Assembly (NCBI GenBank): GCA_902800435.1
Contig: CADCEQ010000041.1
Coordinates: forward strand, 1 to 32,738
DNA from: an uncultured Prevotellaceae bacterium
GTDB taxonomy: Bacteria; Bacteroidota; Bacteroidia; Bacteroidales; Bacteroidaceae
Direction: 5' to 3'
Length of the DNA stretch: 32,738 nt
Position 1 is the first letter of the stretch, and each line of letters opens with the position of its first letter. A program made the translations under genes and the position numbers. Shown here piece by piece: positions 23,672 through 31,544 of this stretch. The notes beneath the pieces were generated by a model. The model was not told the DNA's origin, made no database searches, and saw nothing but the letters and a program-made list of their open reading frames with translations.

Positions 23672-26600
23672 ATGAAAAAAATTCTACTATTCATGCTCGT
23701 CGTTTTGACGACATCATCAACCGCCTTAGCACAACGCACCGTTAGCGGAAAAGTTATTGAACAGGATTCCAGAGAGGCCGTCATCCAGGCCACAGTTGCC
23801 CTGCTGAAGAGCGACTCGTCGTTAGTCACCAATGCTGTCACCAATATGGACGGCCAGTTTAAGATGACAGCCCCGAGGGACGGCAGCTACATCGTCCGTG
23901 TTACTTACGTAGGCTTCAAGACCTACACCAAGAGTGTCACTGTCAGCGGCGGCAAGCCTGTCGCCATGGGCACCATCTCGCTGGCTCCCGATGCCATCAT
24001 GCTGAAGGGCGTCACGGCTACGGCCCACGTGGCCAAGGTGCAGTCGAAGGGCGACACCTTAATATATAATGCCGATGCCTACCGCACGCCGGAGGGTTCC
24101 GTCGTTGAGGAACTGGTGAAGCGCCTGCCGGGTGCCGAGGTCGACGACAATGGTAACATCAAGATCAACGGTAAGCAGGTGACGAAGATTAAGGTCGACA
24201 ACAAGGAGTTCGGCGATGCCCAGACAGCACTGAAGAACCTGCCTACCAGCATCATCGAGCGTATCCGCGCCTACGACGAGAAGAGCGACCTGGCCCGTAT
24301 CACGGGTATCGACGACGGTAACGAGCAGACCGTGCTCGACTTCGGACTGCGTGCCGGCATGAACCGCGGAACGATGGCCAATGCCGACCTGGCTGCGGGT
24401 ACGAAAGACCGTTATGCCGCTCGCCTGTTTGGCATGATGATGCGCGGCGACCATCGCCTGATGGGTATGCTCAACGCCAACAACACCAACGACATGGGCT
24501 TCGGCGGCGGTGGCGGCCGTGGCTTCGGTGGTGGTCGTGGCATGGGTGGCGGCGGTCTGAACGCTGCCAAGTCGGGTATGCTCAACTACAACTACGAGAA
24601 GACAGACCTCCTCATTGCTCAGGCCAGCGTGAACTGGAACCATCGCGATGGCGACACCTGGTCGCGCCGCTCAAGCGAGAACTTCGTGGGTGGTCAGACC
24701 AGCTCATTCCAGAACTCCGTCAACCAGAGTTATTCTCGCTCGAACAACTGGAGCGCCAACGGTCGCATTGAGTGGACGCCCGATACGCTGTGGAACATCA
24801 GCTTCCGTCCCCAACTCAGCTATGGCACCAACGACGGAACGGGCAACAATCTCTCGGCCTCATTCAACAGTGATCCCTATAGCTTATTAGACACTCAGAT
24901 AGGAACTGCTGTGCTGCAGGAGATTATCTCTAAAAGTGGCGGCTATGGTCTCGACTCCATCCTCGTCAACGCCACCAGCAACCGCTCTCTCTCCTACGGT
25001 GAGAACAAGCGTTTGGGTGGTACCTTAATGGTTAACCGCCTGCTCAATGGGCGTGGACGCAACATCACCCTCCAGTTGAGCGGTAACTACAGCGATAACG
25101 AGAACCAACAGCTGTCGAGCAACTATACGAAACTATTCAGGGGAACGCAGTCTTTCAATGGTCACAGAGGTCTCACAAACTATCAGACCAACCGCTATAA
25201 CCTGTCGCCGACCACGTCGTATGACTACAGCGCGCGTGCTACCTATAGCGAACCTATCGCCTACGCAACGTTCCTGCAGTTCAGCTATACCTTCCAATAT
25301 CGCTATAACGAGAGCGACCGTCAGACGTATGACTACTCTCAGCCTCGGCCATTTGCCATAGACCCTGACCCCACTCACGGCTTCATGCTCAATGATGTTA
25401 ATCCCAGCTATCGCCACTGGAGTGAGTATTTCGACAGAATCGGCCAAGGCTACAGCCCAACCTATGGCGACCAGTACTACACGAAGGACCAGAGCCGCTA
25501 CTCGGCTTACAAGAACTTCATTCACACGGGTGAAATCATGCTGCGCTTTATCCGCAATACCTACGACTTTAATGTCGGTGTCCAGGTTATTCCGCAGAGT
25601 TCAGAATATACCCAGCGCTACTTGGGTGTTGACACCGTCGTCAACCGTACCGTCACTAACTGGAGCCCGACGGCTAACTTCCGCTGGCGCTTCAATCAGC
25701 AGGGCCAGCTGCGCTTCGAGTATCGTGGTAGCACCAGCCAGCCTTCCATTGAACAGCTGCTTGATATCAACGATGATACCAACCCCATGAACAAGACAAG
25801 GGGTAATCCCGACTTGAAGCCCTCGTTCACGCAGTCGTTCAACCTGCGCTTCAACAACTATATCATGAACCACCAGCGCTTCATCAATGCCAATGCCAAC
25901 TTCTCGATGACGTCGAACAGCATTGCCAACATGGTGAAATATGATGCGGCAACAGGTGCACGTGAGACGCGCCCCGAGAACATCAACGGCAACTGGAATG
26001 CTGGTGGTAACATCATGTGGAGTTCAGCTATCGACTCACTTGGCTACTTCAGCTACAATGTATCGGTGAACGACAACTATAACCACCGCATCAGCTACCT
26101 GTTCCAGAATAACGAGAACGTGCGCAACGTCACCAACACCAACAACTTCGGTGGACGCCTTGGCACCAGCTACCGTAACGACTGGCTTGAAGTGGAGCTT
26201 AACGGTTCGGCCAACTACCAGCGTACACGTAACGAACTGCAGCCCCAGTCTGACCTTGACACATGGAGCTTCGCCTACGGCTTTAACTCGACGTTCACCC
26301 TGCCTTGGGGCACGCAGATTGCTACCGACATGGGTATGAACAGTCGTCGTGGTTACAACGACGCTTCGATGAACACCAACGAGCTTATCTGGAACGCTCA
26401 GATTGCTCAGAGCTTCCTGCAGGGTCGTCCCCTTACCGTCTCGCTGCAGTTCTACGACATCCTCGGACAGCAGTCGAACTTCTCGCGTACGATTTCTGAC
26501 ATGGCCCGTACTGATAACGAGTACAATGCCATTACCAGCTACGCTATGCTGCACGTCATCTACCGCATCAACCTATTTGGTACCCGCGAGGCCCGTCGTG

Positions 26601-26776
26601 GCATGCGTGGCGGCATGGGAATGGGCGGCTTCGGTGGCGGCATGCCTATGGGTGGCATGGGCGGCGGCCGCGGCGGCAATCGTGGTGGCGGCAACCGTGG
26701 CGGAGGCTTCGGCGGAGGCGGCTTCGGTGGTGGCGGCTTCGGTGGTGGCGGCTTCGGCGGCGGTCGTATGATGTAA
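23672..26776 (+). CDS. outer-membrane beta-barrel receptor, TonB-dependent-receptor-like, Gly-rich tail
   Basis: The 1034-residue product has a signal peptide (MKKILLFMLVVL...ALAQ) and a carboxypeptidase-regulatory-like domain (about 22-105: VSGKVIEQDSREAVIQATV, GQFKMTAPRDGSYIVRVTYVGFK). A plug-like region follows (DTLIYNADAYRTPEGSVVEELVKRLPGAEVDDNGNI), then a long beta barrel rich in aromatic and Asn residues. This is the OMP_b-brl-type family, not a classical SusC. A Gly-rich loop (GFGGGGGRGFGGGRGMGGGG) lies near residue 280. The last 60 residues are Gly/Met/Arg-rich, ending in four GGFGG-type repeats. The start at 23672 gives the signal peptide; the longer upstream frame runs into aroB and is not real. 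Substrate unknown. Confidence 0.85.
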   Translation: MKKILLFMLVVLTTSSTALAQRTVSGKVIEQDSREAVIQATVALLKSDSSLVTNAVTNMDGQFKMTAPRDGSYIVRVTYVGFKTYTKSVTVSGGKPVAMGTISLAPDAIMLKGVTATAHVAKVQSKGDTLIYNADAYRTPEGSVVEELVKRLPGAEVDDNGNIKINGKQVTKIKVDNKEFGDAQTALKNLPTSIIERIRAYDEKSDLARITGIDDGNEQTVLDFGLRAGMNRGTMANADLAAGTKDRYAARLFGMMMRGDHRLMGMLNANNTNDMGFGGGGGRGFGGGRGMGGGGLNAAKSGMLNYNYEKTDLLIAQASVNWNHRDGDTWSRRSSENFVGGQTSSFQNSVNQSYSRSNNWSANGRIEWTPDTLWNISFRPQLSYGTNDGTGNNLSASFNSDPYSLLDTQIGTAVLQEIISKSGGYGLDSILVNATSNRSLSYGENKRLGGTLMVNRLLNGRGRNITLQLSGNYSDNENQQLSSNYTKLFRGTQSFNGHRGLTNYQTNRYNLSPTTSYDYSARATYSEPIAYATFLQFSYTFQYRYNESDRQTYDYSQPRPFAIDPDPTHGFMLNDVNPSYRHWSEYFDRIGQGYSPTYGDQYYTKDQSRYSAYKNFIHTGEIMLRFIRNTYDFNVGVQVIPQSSEYTQRYLGVDTVVNRTVTNWSPTANFRWRFNQQGQLRFEYRGSTSQPSIEQLLDINDDTNPMNKTRGNPDLKPSFTQSFNLRFNNYIMNHQRFINANANFSMTSNSIANMVKYDAATGARETRPENINGNWNAGGNIMWSSAIDSLGYFSYNVSVNDNYNHRISYLFQNNENVRNVTNTNNFGGRLGTSYRNDWLEVELNGSANYQRTRNELQPQSDLDTWSFAYGFNSTFTLPWGTQIATDMGMNSRRGYNDASMNTNELIWNAQIAQSFLQGRPLTVSLQFYDILGQQSNFSRTISDMARTDNEYNAITSYAMLHVIYRINLFGTREARRGMRGGMGMGGFGGGMPMGGMGGGRGGNRGGGNRGGGFGGGGFGGGGFGGGGFGGGRMM
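26705..26763 (+). repeat. 15-bp coding tandem repeat (GGFGG units)
   Basis: Four units based on GGCTTCGGTGGTGGC (two central copies identical) encode the glycine/phenylalanine repeat at the C-terminus of the barrel protein. Unit number could vary between strains by slippage. Confidence 0.85.
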
Positions 26777-26791
26777 TTAAAGAGATAATTA

Positions 26792-26829
26792 AGCAAGAGG
26801 GCTTCGGATGCGTCCGAAGCCCTCTTGCT
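26792..26829. terminator. long perfect hairpin, probable bidirectional terminator
   Basis: A 17-bp perfect stem, AGCAAGAGGGCTTCGGA (26792-26808) and its complement (26813-26829), with loop TGCG, sits between convergent genes. Flanks are A/T-rich but without a clean T-run on either strand, so termination is likely rather than certain. Confidence 0.7.
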
Positions 26830-26838
26830 GTAGTATTC

Positions 26839-27285
26839 TTATTCCTGTTCCTTGCGGTCGTCGATGTTATCGCCCTCGGTAGGTTTCATCTCTTCCTCGA
26901 AGTCGGTGATGCCGGCCTCAATGAGGATGTTATACCACTGTATGAGCTTCTGGATGTGTGAATTCTTCACGCGGTCGCGGTCCCACTCGGGTAGCACTTT
27001 GGTGAAGTATTCGTGCAGTTCGTCAGCAGAGGCTTTCTTGGGGTCGATGCTGGCCTTTTTGCCGTCCTCCAGCTTCTTGACGCTTTCGAGGATGGTCATC
27101 AGGGGGACATCGTCGGTCTCAGTGAACATGGCGATGTCGGCCAGTGATGTTATACGGTCGGTGCCGAAAGCTGGCTGGCGACGGTGGGTGGCGTCGAGAG
27201 CCTCGACGATAAGGTTGTTCTTTCCACGTGAAATCAGTTTGTAGAGGCCGGGTTTGCCGGCGATTGCTAAGATTGTCTGTTGCAT
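26839..27285 (-). CDS. DUF5606 family protein
   Basis: The 148-residue cytosolic protein has the family's N-terminal pattern ILAIAGKPGLYKLISRGKNNLIVEALD, then SLADIAMFTETDDVPL, a helical part ASADELHEYFTKVLPEWDRDRV and IQKLIQWYNILIEAGITDF, and an acidic tail. DUF5606 is Bacteroidetes-specific, with a small N-terminal beta domain and no assigned function. It overlaps the 3' end of coaE by 19 bases and is last in the nusB-yajC-ybbR-coaE unit. Its ATG is immediately preceded by an octamer repeat array. Confidence 0.9.
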   Translation of the reverse strand: MQQTILAIAGKPGLYKLISRGKNNLIVEALDATHRRQPAFGTDRITSLADIAMFTETDDVPLMTILESVKKLEDGKKASIDPKKASADELHEYFTKVLPEWDRDRVKNSHIQKLIQWYNILIEAGITDFEEEMKPTEGDNIDDRKEQE

Positions 27286-27854
27286 TTTTCTTTTTGTTTT
27301 ATTTTCGATGTTTCGATGTTTTGGGATAACGAGTGAATGATGTCGTCGATCTGCTTGTCGATGTCTTGCTGTCCGTCGTTGACGATTTCGTAGTCGGCTA
27401 ACTGACGGACTTTATCCTGCGGCCACTGGCGGGCTATCCACTGCAAGGCTTGCTCCCTGGTGATGTTGTCGCGTCGCATGATGCGCTTAATACGTACTTC
27501 TTCAGGAGCAGTGACCACGACAACGCGGTCGACGTAGCGGTCTGCCCCCGACTCGTACATAATGGCTGATTCGAGCCAGTCGAGGCCACTGTCCAAGAAG
27601 TCGGCGAAGACGGCGGGGTGAACGATGGCGTTGATAGCCCGCTGGTTGTCCTCGCTGGCCAGAAGGAAACGGCTGATGGCTGCTTTGTCGAGCGAACCGA
27701 TGAGCTCGGTCAACTGCTGGCGCAACTCAGGCGAGGTGCGCATCAGTCGTTTGGCTGCTGTGTCGCAGTCGTAGACCGTGATGCCACGGGCGGCTAAGCG
27801 TGCCGCTACGTAGCTCTTGCCACTGCCGATGCCTCCGGCTATACCGATTTTCAT
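27267..27854 (-). CDS. coaE: dephospho-CoA kinase
   Basis: The 195-residue enzyme makes the last step of coenzyme A synthesis. P-loop GGIGSGKS is at residues 7-14, YDCDTAAKRLM follows, then a family segment INAIVHPAVFADF, the ESGADRYVDRVVVVTAPEEVRIKR core and RDNITREQALQWIARQWPQ. The last ~20 residues are encoded by an octamer tandem repeat and are Lys/Gln-rich (ETSKIKQKEKCNRQS), probably a non-conserved tail. The start overlaps the ybbR stop by four bases (ATGA). Confidence 0.96.
   Translation of the reverse strand: MKIGIAGGIGSGKSYVAARLAARGITVYDCDTAAKRLMRTSPELRQQLTELIGSLDKAAISRFLLASEDNQRAINAIVHPAVFADFLDSGLDWLESAIMYESGADRYVDRVVVVTAPEEVRIKRIMRRDNITREQALQWIARQWPQDKVRQLADYEIVNDGQQDIDKQIDDIIHSLSQNIETSKIKQKEKCNRQS
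27285..27324. repeat. octamer tandem repeat in coaE tail, upstream of DUF5606 gene
   Basis: Plus-strand octamers: TTTTTCTT, TTTGTTTT, ATTTTCGA, TGTTTCGA, TGTTTTGG. It abuts the DUF5606 ATG (27283-27285). On the coding strand it is A-rich (AAACATCG units) and also encodes the end of CoaE. Confidence 0.75.
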
Positions 27855-28879
27855 GGGGCTGTTTTCTCAATGAGATAGTCTACCTGTTTGGTGACCAAAG
27901 CAGCTCGGGTAATGCCCTGAGGCACTTTCTGCAAGTAGAGGTTACACTTCTCTGTCGGGTGGTCGCGCAGTTCGTTATAGTCGGCGACGACGGTAAAATC
28001 CTTGGCTGATAGCGTACGGTAAACATTGACGCCAGTGACGAACTTGACCGAAACCTTAGCAGGGAAAGTACGGAGTATCATGTTCGGGGGCAGATTGATG
28101 CCTTCGATAGGAATATCGTCGATGCTCTCTTCCGTCAGCACGTCGGTGTAGAAGGTGGTCTTCACATGGTCGGGCACGATCTTAACCCCTTCCATCTTGC
28201 GTAGCTTGCAGTCGACGGCGAGTGTGTCGCGGAATCCTACGTGGTTGAGCGTCTCAGTGTAGGCCATACGGATACTGTCGAGCCTTTCTTCTGAAGCATA
28301 GATGGTAACGCTGTCGGGGTCGTAGCTGACGTGGCTAAGGAAGTACAGATGCTCTGGAATCACACGACCTCGCCAGCGCACAGGGACACGCTTGAACGAG
28401 CCTGACGTGTAGTAGTAACGGAGTTTGTCGGGCTTGATACTGACAATCTTGCTTGAAACAGCCAAGTGGTTCTGCACAATCTTTGCCAGTTCGGAGGCAG
28501 GAATAGCGCCATTGCCGCCCGACAGATCATAGTACTTGAAACTGGCTTCAACCTTTTTCAGAGCATCGCCGTACATATAAGTAAGGAGCGTGATGCCGCG
28601 GTCGCGGATGACGACCTTGATGGTGTCGGTCTCGTCGCTGGTAAGCATCACGTCCGTTGGCACACCGGTAATGCGAATGGGCACTTTCACCTCCCGCTCA
28701 TAGCTCTCGTTGAGGGTCATCAGCAGCCAGAAGACCGCTGAGAGCGCGAGAAAGAATAAGAAAATCAGAAACTCTCTGTTTGTACGGCTAAACAGAAAGT
28801 TCCTGATTCGTCTGCGGCGTGTTGGCCATGTCCTTGAACACGTAGGTCTTGTCGACGGTGATAACCACGTCGCGAGCAA
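27851..28879 (-). CDS. YbbR-like domain protein with unusual start
   Basis: The membrane-anchored protein has one transmembrane helix (EFLIFLFFLALSAVFWLLMTL) after a basic stretch RRRRIRNFLFSRTNR, then YbbR-like beta domains (VPIRITGVPTDVML, VKVSVKFVTGVNVYRTLSAKDF). Related proteins regulate c-di-AMP synthesis in Firmicutes (CdaR); the Bacteroidetes role is unknown. The start is a problem: homologues, as I recall them, begin a few residues before the basic stretch, but no ATG, GTG or TTG is in frame there. The nearest candidate is TTG at 28879, 92 bases inside yajC, giving 342 residues of which about 20 look like noise. ATC (28805-28807) or CTG (28793-28795) are other options. Confidence 0.82.
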   Translation of the reverse strand: MLATWLSPSTRPTCSRTWPTRRRRIRNFLFSRTNREFLIFLFFLALSAVFWLLMTLNESYEREVKVPIRITGVPTDVMLTSDETDTIKVVIRDRGITLLTYMYGDALKKVEASFKYYDLSGGNGAIPASELAKIVQNHLAVSSKIVSIKPDKLRYYYTSGSFKRVPVRWRGRVIPEHLYFLSHVSYDPDSVTIYASEERLDSIRMAYTETLNHVGFRDTLAVDCKLRKMEGVKIVPDHVKTTFYTDVLTEESIDDIPIEGINLPPNMILRTFPAKVSVKFVTGVNVYRTLSAKDFTVVADYNELRDHPTEKCNLYLQKVPQGITRAALVTKQVDYLIEKTAP

Positions 28880-29126
28880 TCTTCACGTCTACGGTGTTCT
28901 TTGCCAGGTCGATGCTCTTAACAGTGCCGTGAACACCGCCGCCGACGATGACATCGGCGCCCTCGGTGAGAGAGTTCTGGAACTTCTGGATTTCCTTCTG
29001 CTTCTTCTGCTGAGGCTTAATCATGAAGAACCACATGATGGCGAAAATGGCCACCATCATCAGAATCATCGACATGCCGCTGCCGTTTCCCTGTGCTGCC
29101 TGTGCAGCTAAAATAATCTGTGTCAT
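28788..29126 (-). CDS. yajC: preprotein translocase subunit YajC
   Basis: The 112-residue inner-membrane protein, an accessory of the Sec-SecDF complex, has one transmembrane helix (MSMILMMVAIFAIMWFFMI) followed directly by the hallmark KPQQKKQKEIQKF. The C-terminal small beta domain follows: LTEGADVIVGGGVHGTVKSID, ARDVVITVDKTYVFKDM. It lies 36 bases after nusB, with an octamer array filling that gap. Its 3' end is overlapped by ybbR in another frame. Confidence 0.95.
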   Translation of the reverse strand: MTQIILAAQAAQGNGSGMSMILMMVAIFAIMWFFMIKPQQKKQKEIQKFQNSLTEGADVIVGGGVHGTVKSIDLAKNTVDVKIARDVVITVDKTYVFKDMANTPQTNQELSV

Positions 29127-29127
29127 T

Positions 29128-29159
29128 TTGTTTCGTTATTTCGTTGTTTTATTGTTTCG
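29128..29159. repeat. octamer tandem repeat between nusB and yajC
   Basis: Four plus-strand octamers: TTGTTTCG, TTATTTCG, TTGTTTTA, TTGTTTCG. The array fills the junction from near the nusB stop (29163-29165) to one base before the yajC ATG (29124-29126). Confidence 0.85.
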
Positions 29160-29162
29160 ATG

Positions 29163-30107
29163 TTAATTGGCCGGTCTGTCGTCCATGCGCTTCATCAGCC
29201 TGCCGCTCTTGATGAGGTGGCGGGCGATGGCGTCGAGCATGCCGTTGATATAGCTTCCGCTCTTCGGCGTGGAGTAGAGCTTGGCTATGTCTACAAACTC
29301 ATTGATGGTAACGCTCACCGGGATTGAGGGGAAGGTCATCATCTCGGCAATGGCTATCTGCATAATGATGAGGTCCATGTAAGGCATGCGCGATAAATCC
29401 CAGTTGCGCGAGGTCTCGCTCATGTAGTGCTGGTACTCATCGCCATTGAGTATCGAGGCGCGGAACAGTTTGCGGGCATAGTCCTTGTCCTCTTCATTGT
29501 CGTACTCGGGCAGCAGTTCCTGGCGGGCACCGTTCTGCTCGTCGAAGCGCTTGATAGTCTTCAGTACGAAGGTGTCGACAATCTCCTTATCGTCATTCCA
29601 GTAGAGACTCTGCTCTTCAAATAGGTCGTCGAGGTCGGGGTTGTCCTGAATGAGTGTCCTGTAGATTTTGCGCCAGAGCTCGCGGTCTGTGCCGTAGTTG
29701 TCATCCGGGTTACTCATGTAATCCTTGTAAATCTCGCTTTGCTCAATCAGTTCGTAGAGTTTGCCTACGAATTCCGGGTGGTCGGCCCAGGTTTGCTTCT
29801 GGTTGCTGATGAAGTCGCAAAGCTGCTTGTTTTCTTCAAGCTGTAATGTAAAGCGGTTATATGCAAAGCGTGTCGAAGGAACCTTCGTCCCCTCGCGACG
29901 TGCCTTGCCCTCAGCTATCTCCAGGCGTCTCTTCGCCTCTTTCGCAACAGCCACCATCAGCGCCAGCAGATAGTTGTACAGGTCGTAAGCCTTTGAAAGG
30001 CTGAACAACAGTTCTTTCTCAGCAGAGTCGATGTTCTTGTTGCCGTTTTGATAGTACGCATAGGTTAACTGGACAATCTTGATGCGTATAATTTCACGAT
30101 TAATCAT
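29163..30107 (-). CDS. nusB: transcription antitermination factor NusB, long Bacteroidetes form
   Basis: The 314-residue protein begins MINREIIRIKIVQLTYAYYQNG, the NusB-type first helix. The C-terminal third is the canonical NusB helical core (RMPYMDLIIMQIAIAEMMTFPSIPVSVTINEFVDIAKLYSTPKSGSYINGMLDAI). The middle insertion explains the length, about twice that of E. coli NusB and usual in this phylum. It should bind boxA RNA with NusE for rRNA antitermination. The ATG at 30107 is chosen; the frame extends 18 codons upstream across the promoter. First gene of the nusB-yajC-ybbR-coaE-DUF5606 unit. Confidence 0.92.
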   Translation of the reverse strand: MINREIIRIKIVQLTYAYYQNGNKNIDSAEKELLFSLSKAYDLYNYLLALMVAVAKEAKRRLEIAEGKARREGTKVPSTRFAYNRFTLQLEENKQLCDFISNQKQTWADHPEFVGKLYELIEQSEIYKDYMSNPDDNYGTDRELWRKIYRTLIQDNPDLDDLFEEQSLYWNDDKEIVDTFVLKTIKRFDEQNGARQELLPEYDNEEDKDYARKLFRASILNGDEYQHYMSETSRNWDLSRMPYMDLIIMQIAIAEMMTFPSIPVSVTINEFVDIAKLYSTPKSGSYINGMLDAIARHLIKSGRLMKRMDDRPAN

Positions 30108-30130
30108 GCTCTTGTGCTTTGTTTCGACTG

Positions 30131-30161
30131 CAAAAATACTTATTTTCCACTGATTATGCAA
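30131..30161 (-). promoter_or_regulatory. promoter of the nusB operon
   Basis: On the minus strand TATTTTTG (30131-30138) is the -7 box, and TTG (30159-30161) lies 20 bases upstream as -33. It is divergent from the rplY promoter. Confidence 0.65.
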
Positions 30162-30189
30162 GAAAAACGCACTTTTTTTGTAATTTTTT

Positions 30190-30217
30190 CAATTGTCAAT
30201 TGTCAATTATCAATTTT
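30190..30217. repeat. heptamer tandem repeat at the rplY promoter
   Basis: CAATTGT, CAATTGT, CAATTAT, CAATTTT: four 7-mers that contain the probable -33 TTG of rplY. A change in unit number would alter the sequence at and above the -33 site. Confidence 0.8.
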
Positions 30218-30231
30218 TCTTCGTACCTTTG
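30200..30231 (+). promoter_or_regulatory. promoter of rplY-pth
   Basis: TACCTTTG (30224-30231) fits TAnnTTTG, with TTG at 30200-30202 spaced 21 bases. The leader to the ATG is about 80 bases and contains small inverted repeats around GCTTTTCGCGAAAAAGC (30237-30253) and CACACCGTGTG (30253-30263). Confidence 0.7.
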
Positions 30232-30315
30232 CACCCGCTTTTCGCGAAAAAGCACACCGTGTGATGGTGAATTAACAACAAACCAAGTATTAATTTAGAG
30301 TAACACAACAACGTT

Positions 30316-30918
30316 ATGAAAGAAATCAATGTGAGCGGTCAGAAGCGTACCGCTACTGGCAAGAAGGCTTCAAAGCTTCTGCGCAAGGAGGGACTCGTTC
30401 CCTGTAATCTGTATGGTGAGAAAAAAGGTGAGAACGGTCTGCCCGAGGCTCTGGCTTTCCAGGCTTCTTTCGCTGACCTCCGCAAGGCCATCTATACACC
30501 TCACGTGTATGTAGTCAACCTCGACATCGACGGCGAAATTCATAAGGCCATTATGAAGGAACTGCAGTTCCATCCCACGACGGACGCTCTGCTGCACGCC
30601 GACTTCTTCGAGGTGAACGAGACGAAGGACATCACCGTTGGTATCCCCGTCAACCTGACTGGTCACGCTCAGGGTGTTCGCGATGGTGGTCGCCTGAACC
30701 TCTCTATCCGTAAGATCGACGTTACCGCTCCTTATAAGAATATTCCTGAGAAACTCGACATCGACGTTACCGACCTCCAGCTGGGCAAGGCCATCAAGGT
30801 GGGTGCTCTGCAGTTCGAGGGCCTGAAAATCGCCACCTCGCCCGAGGTTGTCGTCTGCTCAGTGAAGGCTACCCGCGCTTCTCGCTCGGCTGCCGCTGCT
30901 GCTGAGGCCGCTCAGTAA
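30316..30918 (+). CDS. rplY: 50S ribosomal protein L25/general stress protein Ctc
   Basis: The 200-residue protein has the L25 N-terminal 5S-rRNA-binding domain (about 1-95: [49 protein letters not shown]) and the longer C-terminal Ctc/TL5 domain ([38 protein letters not shown]). An Ala-rich tail follows. It has its own promoter and a fairly long leader. pth follows by eight bases; the rplY-pth pairing is common in bacteria and supports both calls. Confidence 0.96.
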   Translation: MKEINVSGQKRTATGKKASKLLRKEGLVPCNLYGEKKGENGLPEALAFQASFADLRKAIYTPHVYVVNLDIDGEIHKAIMKELQFHPTTDALLHADFFEVNETKDITVGIPVNLTGHAQGVRDGGRLNLSIRKIDVTAPYKNIPEKLDIDVTDLQLGKAIKVGALQFEGLKIATSPEVVVCSVKATRASRSAAAAAEAAQ

Positions 30919-30926
30919 TCTGTTAT

Positions 30927-31532
30927 ATGGATAAGTATTTGATTGTTGGGCTGGGGAATCCGGGCGACGAGTACGCCACGACCCGCCACAATACAGGCTA
31001 CATGGTGTTGGACGCTTTTGCTAAGGCGTCCAATACTGTTTTCAGCGACCGCCGCTACGGCTATGTCGCTGAGACGTCGCTGAAGGGACGTAAGGTGGTG
31101 CTGCTGAAGCCCACCACGTACATGAACCTCAGCGGCAATGCCGTGCGCTATTGGCTCAACAAGGAGAACATCGACCAGCAGCGGCTGCTCGTCGTCAGCG
31201 ACGATGTGGCCCTGCCTCTCGGTCAGTTCCGTCTGAAGGCCGGCGGCTCGAACGGCGGCCACAACGGTCTGGGGCATATCCAGCAGCTCATCGGTCAGAA
31301 CTATGCCCGTCTGCGCATGGGCATCGGCAACGACTACCCTCAGGGCGGGCAGATTGACTGGGTGCTTGGCAGCTATAGCGAGGACAACCTGCGCCAGCTG
31401 CAGCCCGCCATTGATACCGCCGTCGAGATCATCCGCAGCTTCGTGCTGGCCGGCATCGACATCACGATGAATCAGTTTAATAAGTTAGGCAAAAGACCCA
31501 CCCCCAACCCCTCCCTGAATGGAGGGGAGTGA
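30927..31532 (+). CDS. pth: peptidyl-tRNA hydrolase with repeat-derived C-terminus
   Basis: The 201-residue enzyme recycles peptidyl-tRNAs. Signatures: [23 protein letters not shown] with the catalytic His, [40 protein letters not shown] and RLRMGIG. The conserved fold ends near MNQFNKLGK. The last dozen residues ([12 protein letters not shown]) and the TGA stop itself lie inside hairpin element E, so the element has replaced or extended the native end. The S4-domain gene begins 12 bases after the stop. Confidence 0.96.
   Translation: MDKYLIVGLGNPGDEYATTRHNTGYMVLDAFAKASNTVFSDRRYGYVAETSLKGRKVVLLKPTTYMNLSGNAVRYWLNKENIDQQRLLVVSDDVALPLGQFRLKAGGSNGGHNGLGHIQQLIGQNYARLRMGIGNDYPQGGQIDWVLGSYSEDNLRQLQPAIDTAVEIIRSFVLAGIDITMNQFNKLGKRPTPNPSLNGGE
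31493..31532 (+). repeat. C/G-rich hairpin element, copy E (pth 3' end)
   Basis: The core CCCACCCCCAACCCCTCCC (31497-31515) is nearly identical to copy C. Stem CCCCTCC (31508-31514) pairs with GGAGGGG (31521-31527). The minus strand at 31497-31515 is a four-run G-quadruplex motif. It supplies the pth stop and faces copy F across 39 bases. Confidence 0.85.
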
Positions 31533-31544
31533 ATACCTGCTGAG

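Noticed and set aside
30232..30315. Possible ribosomal-protein leader or riboswitch upstream of rplY
   Set aside because: Only two very small imperfect inverted repeats are visible and no known leader motif for L25 is recognised.
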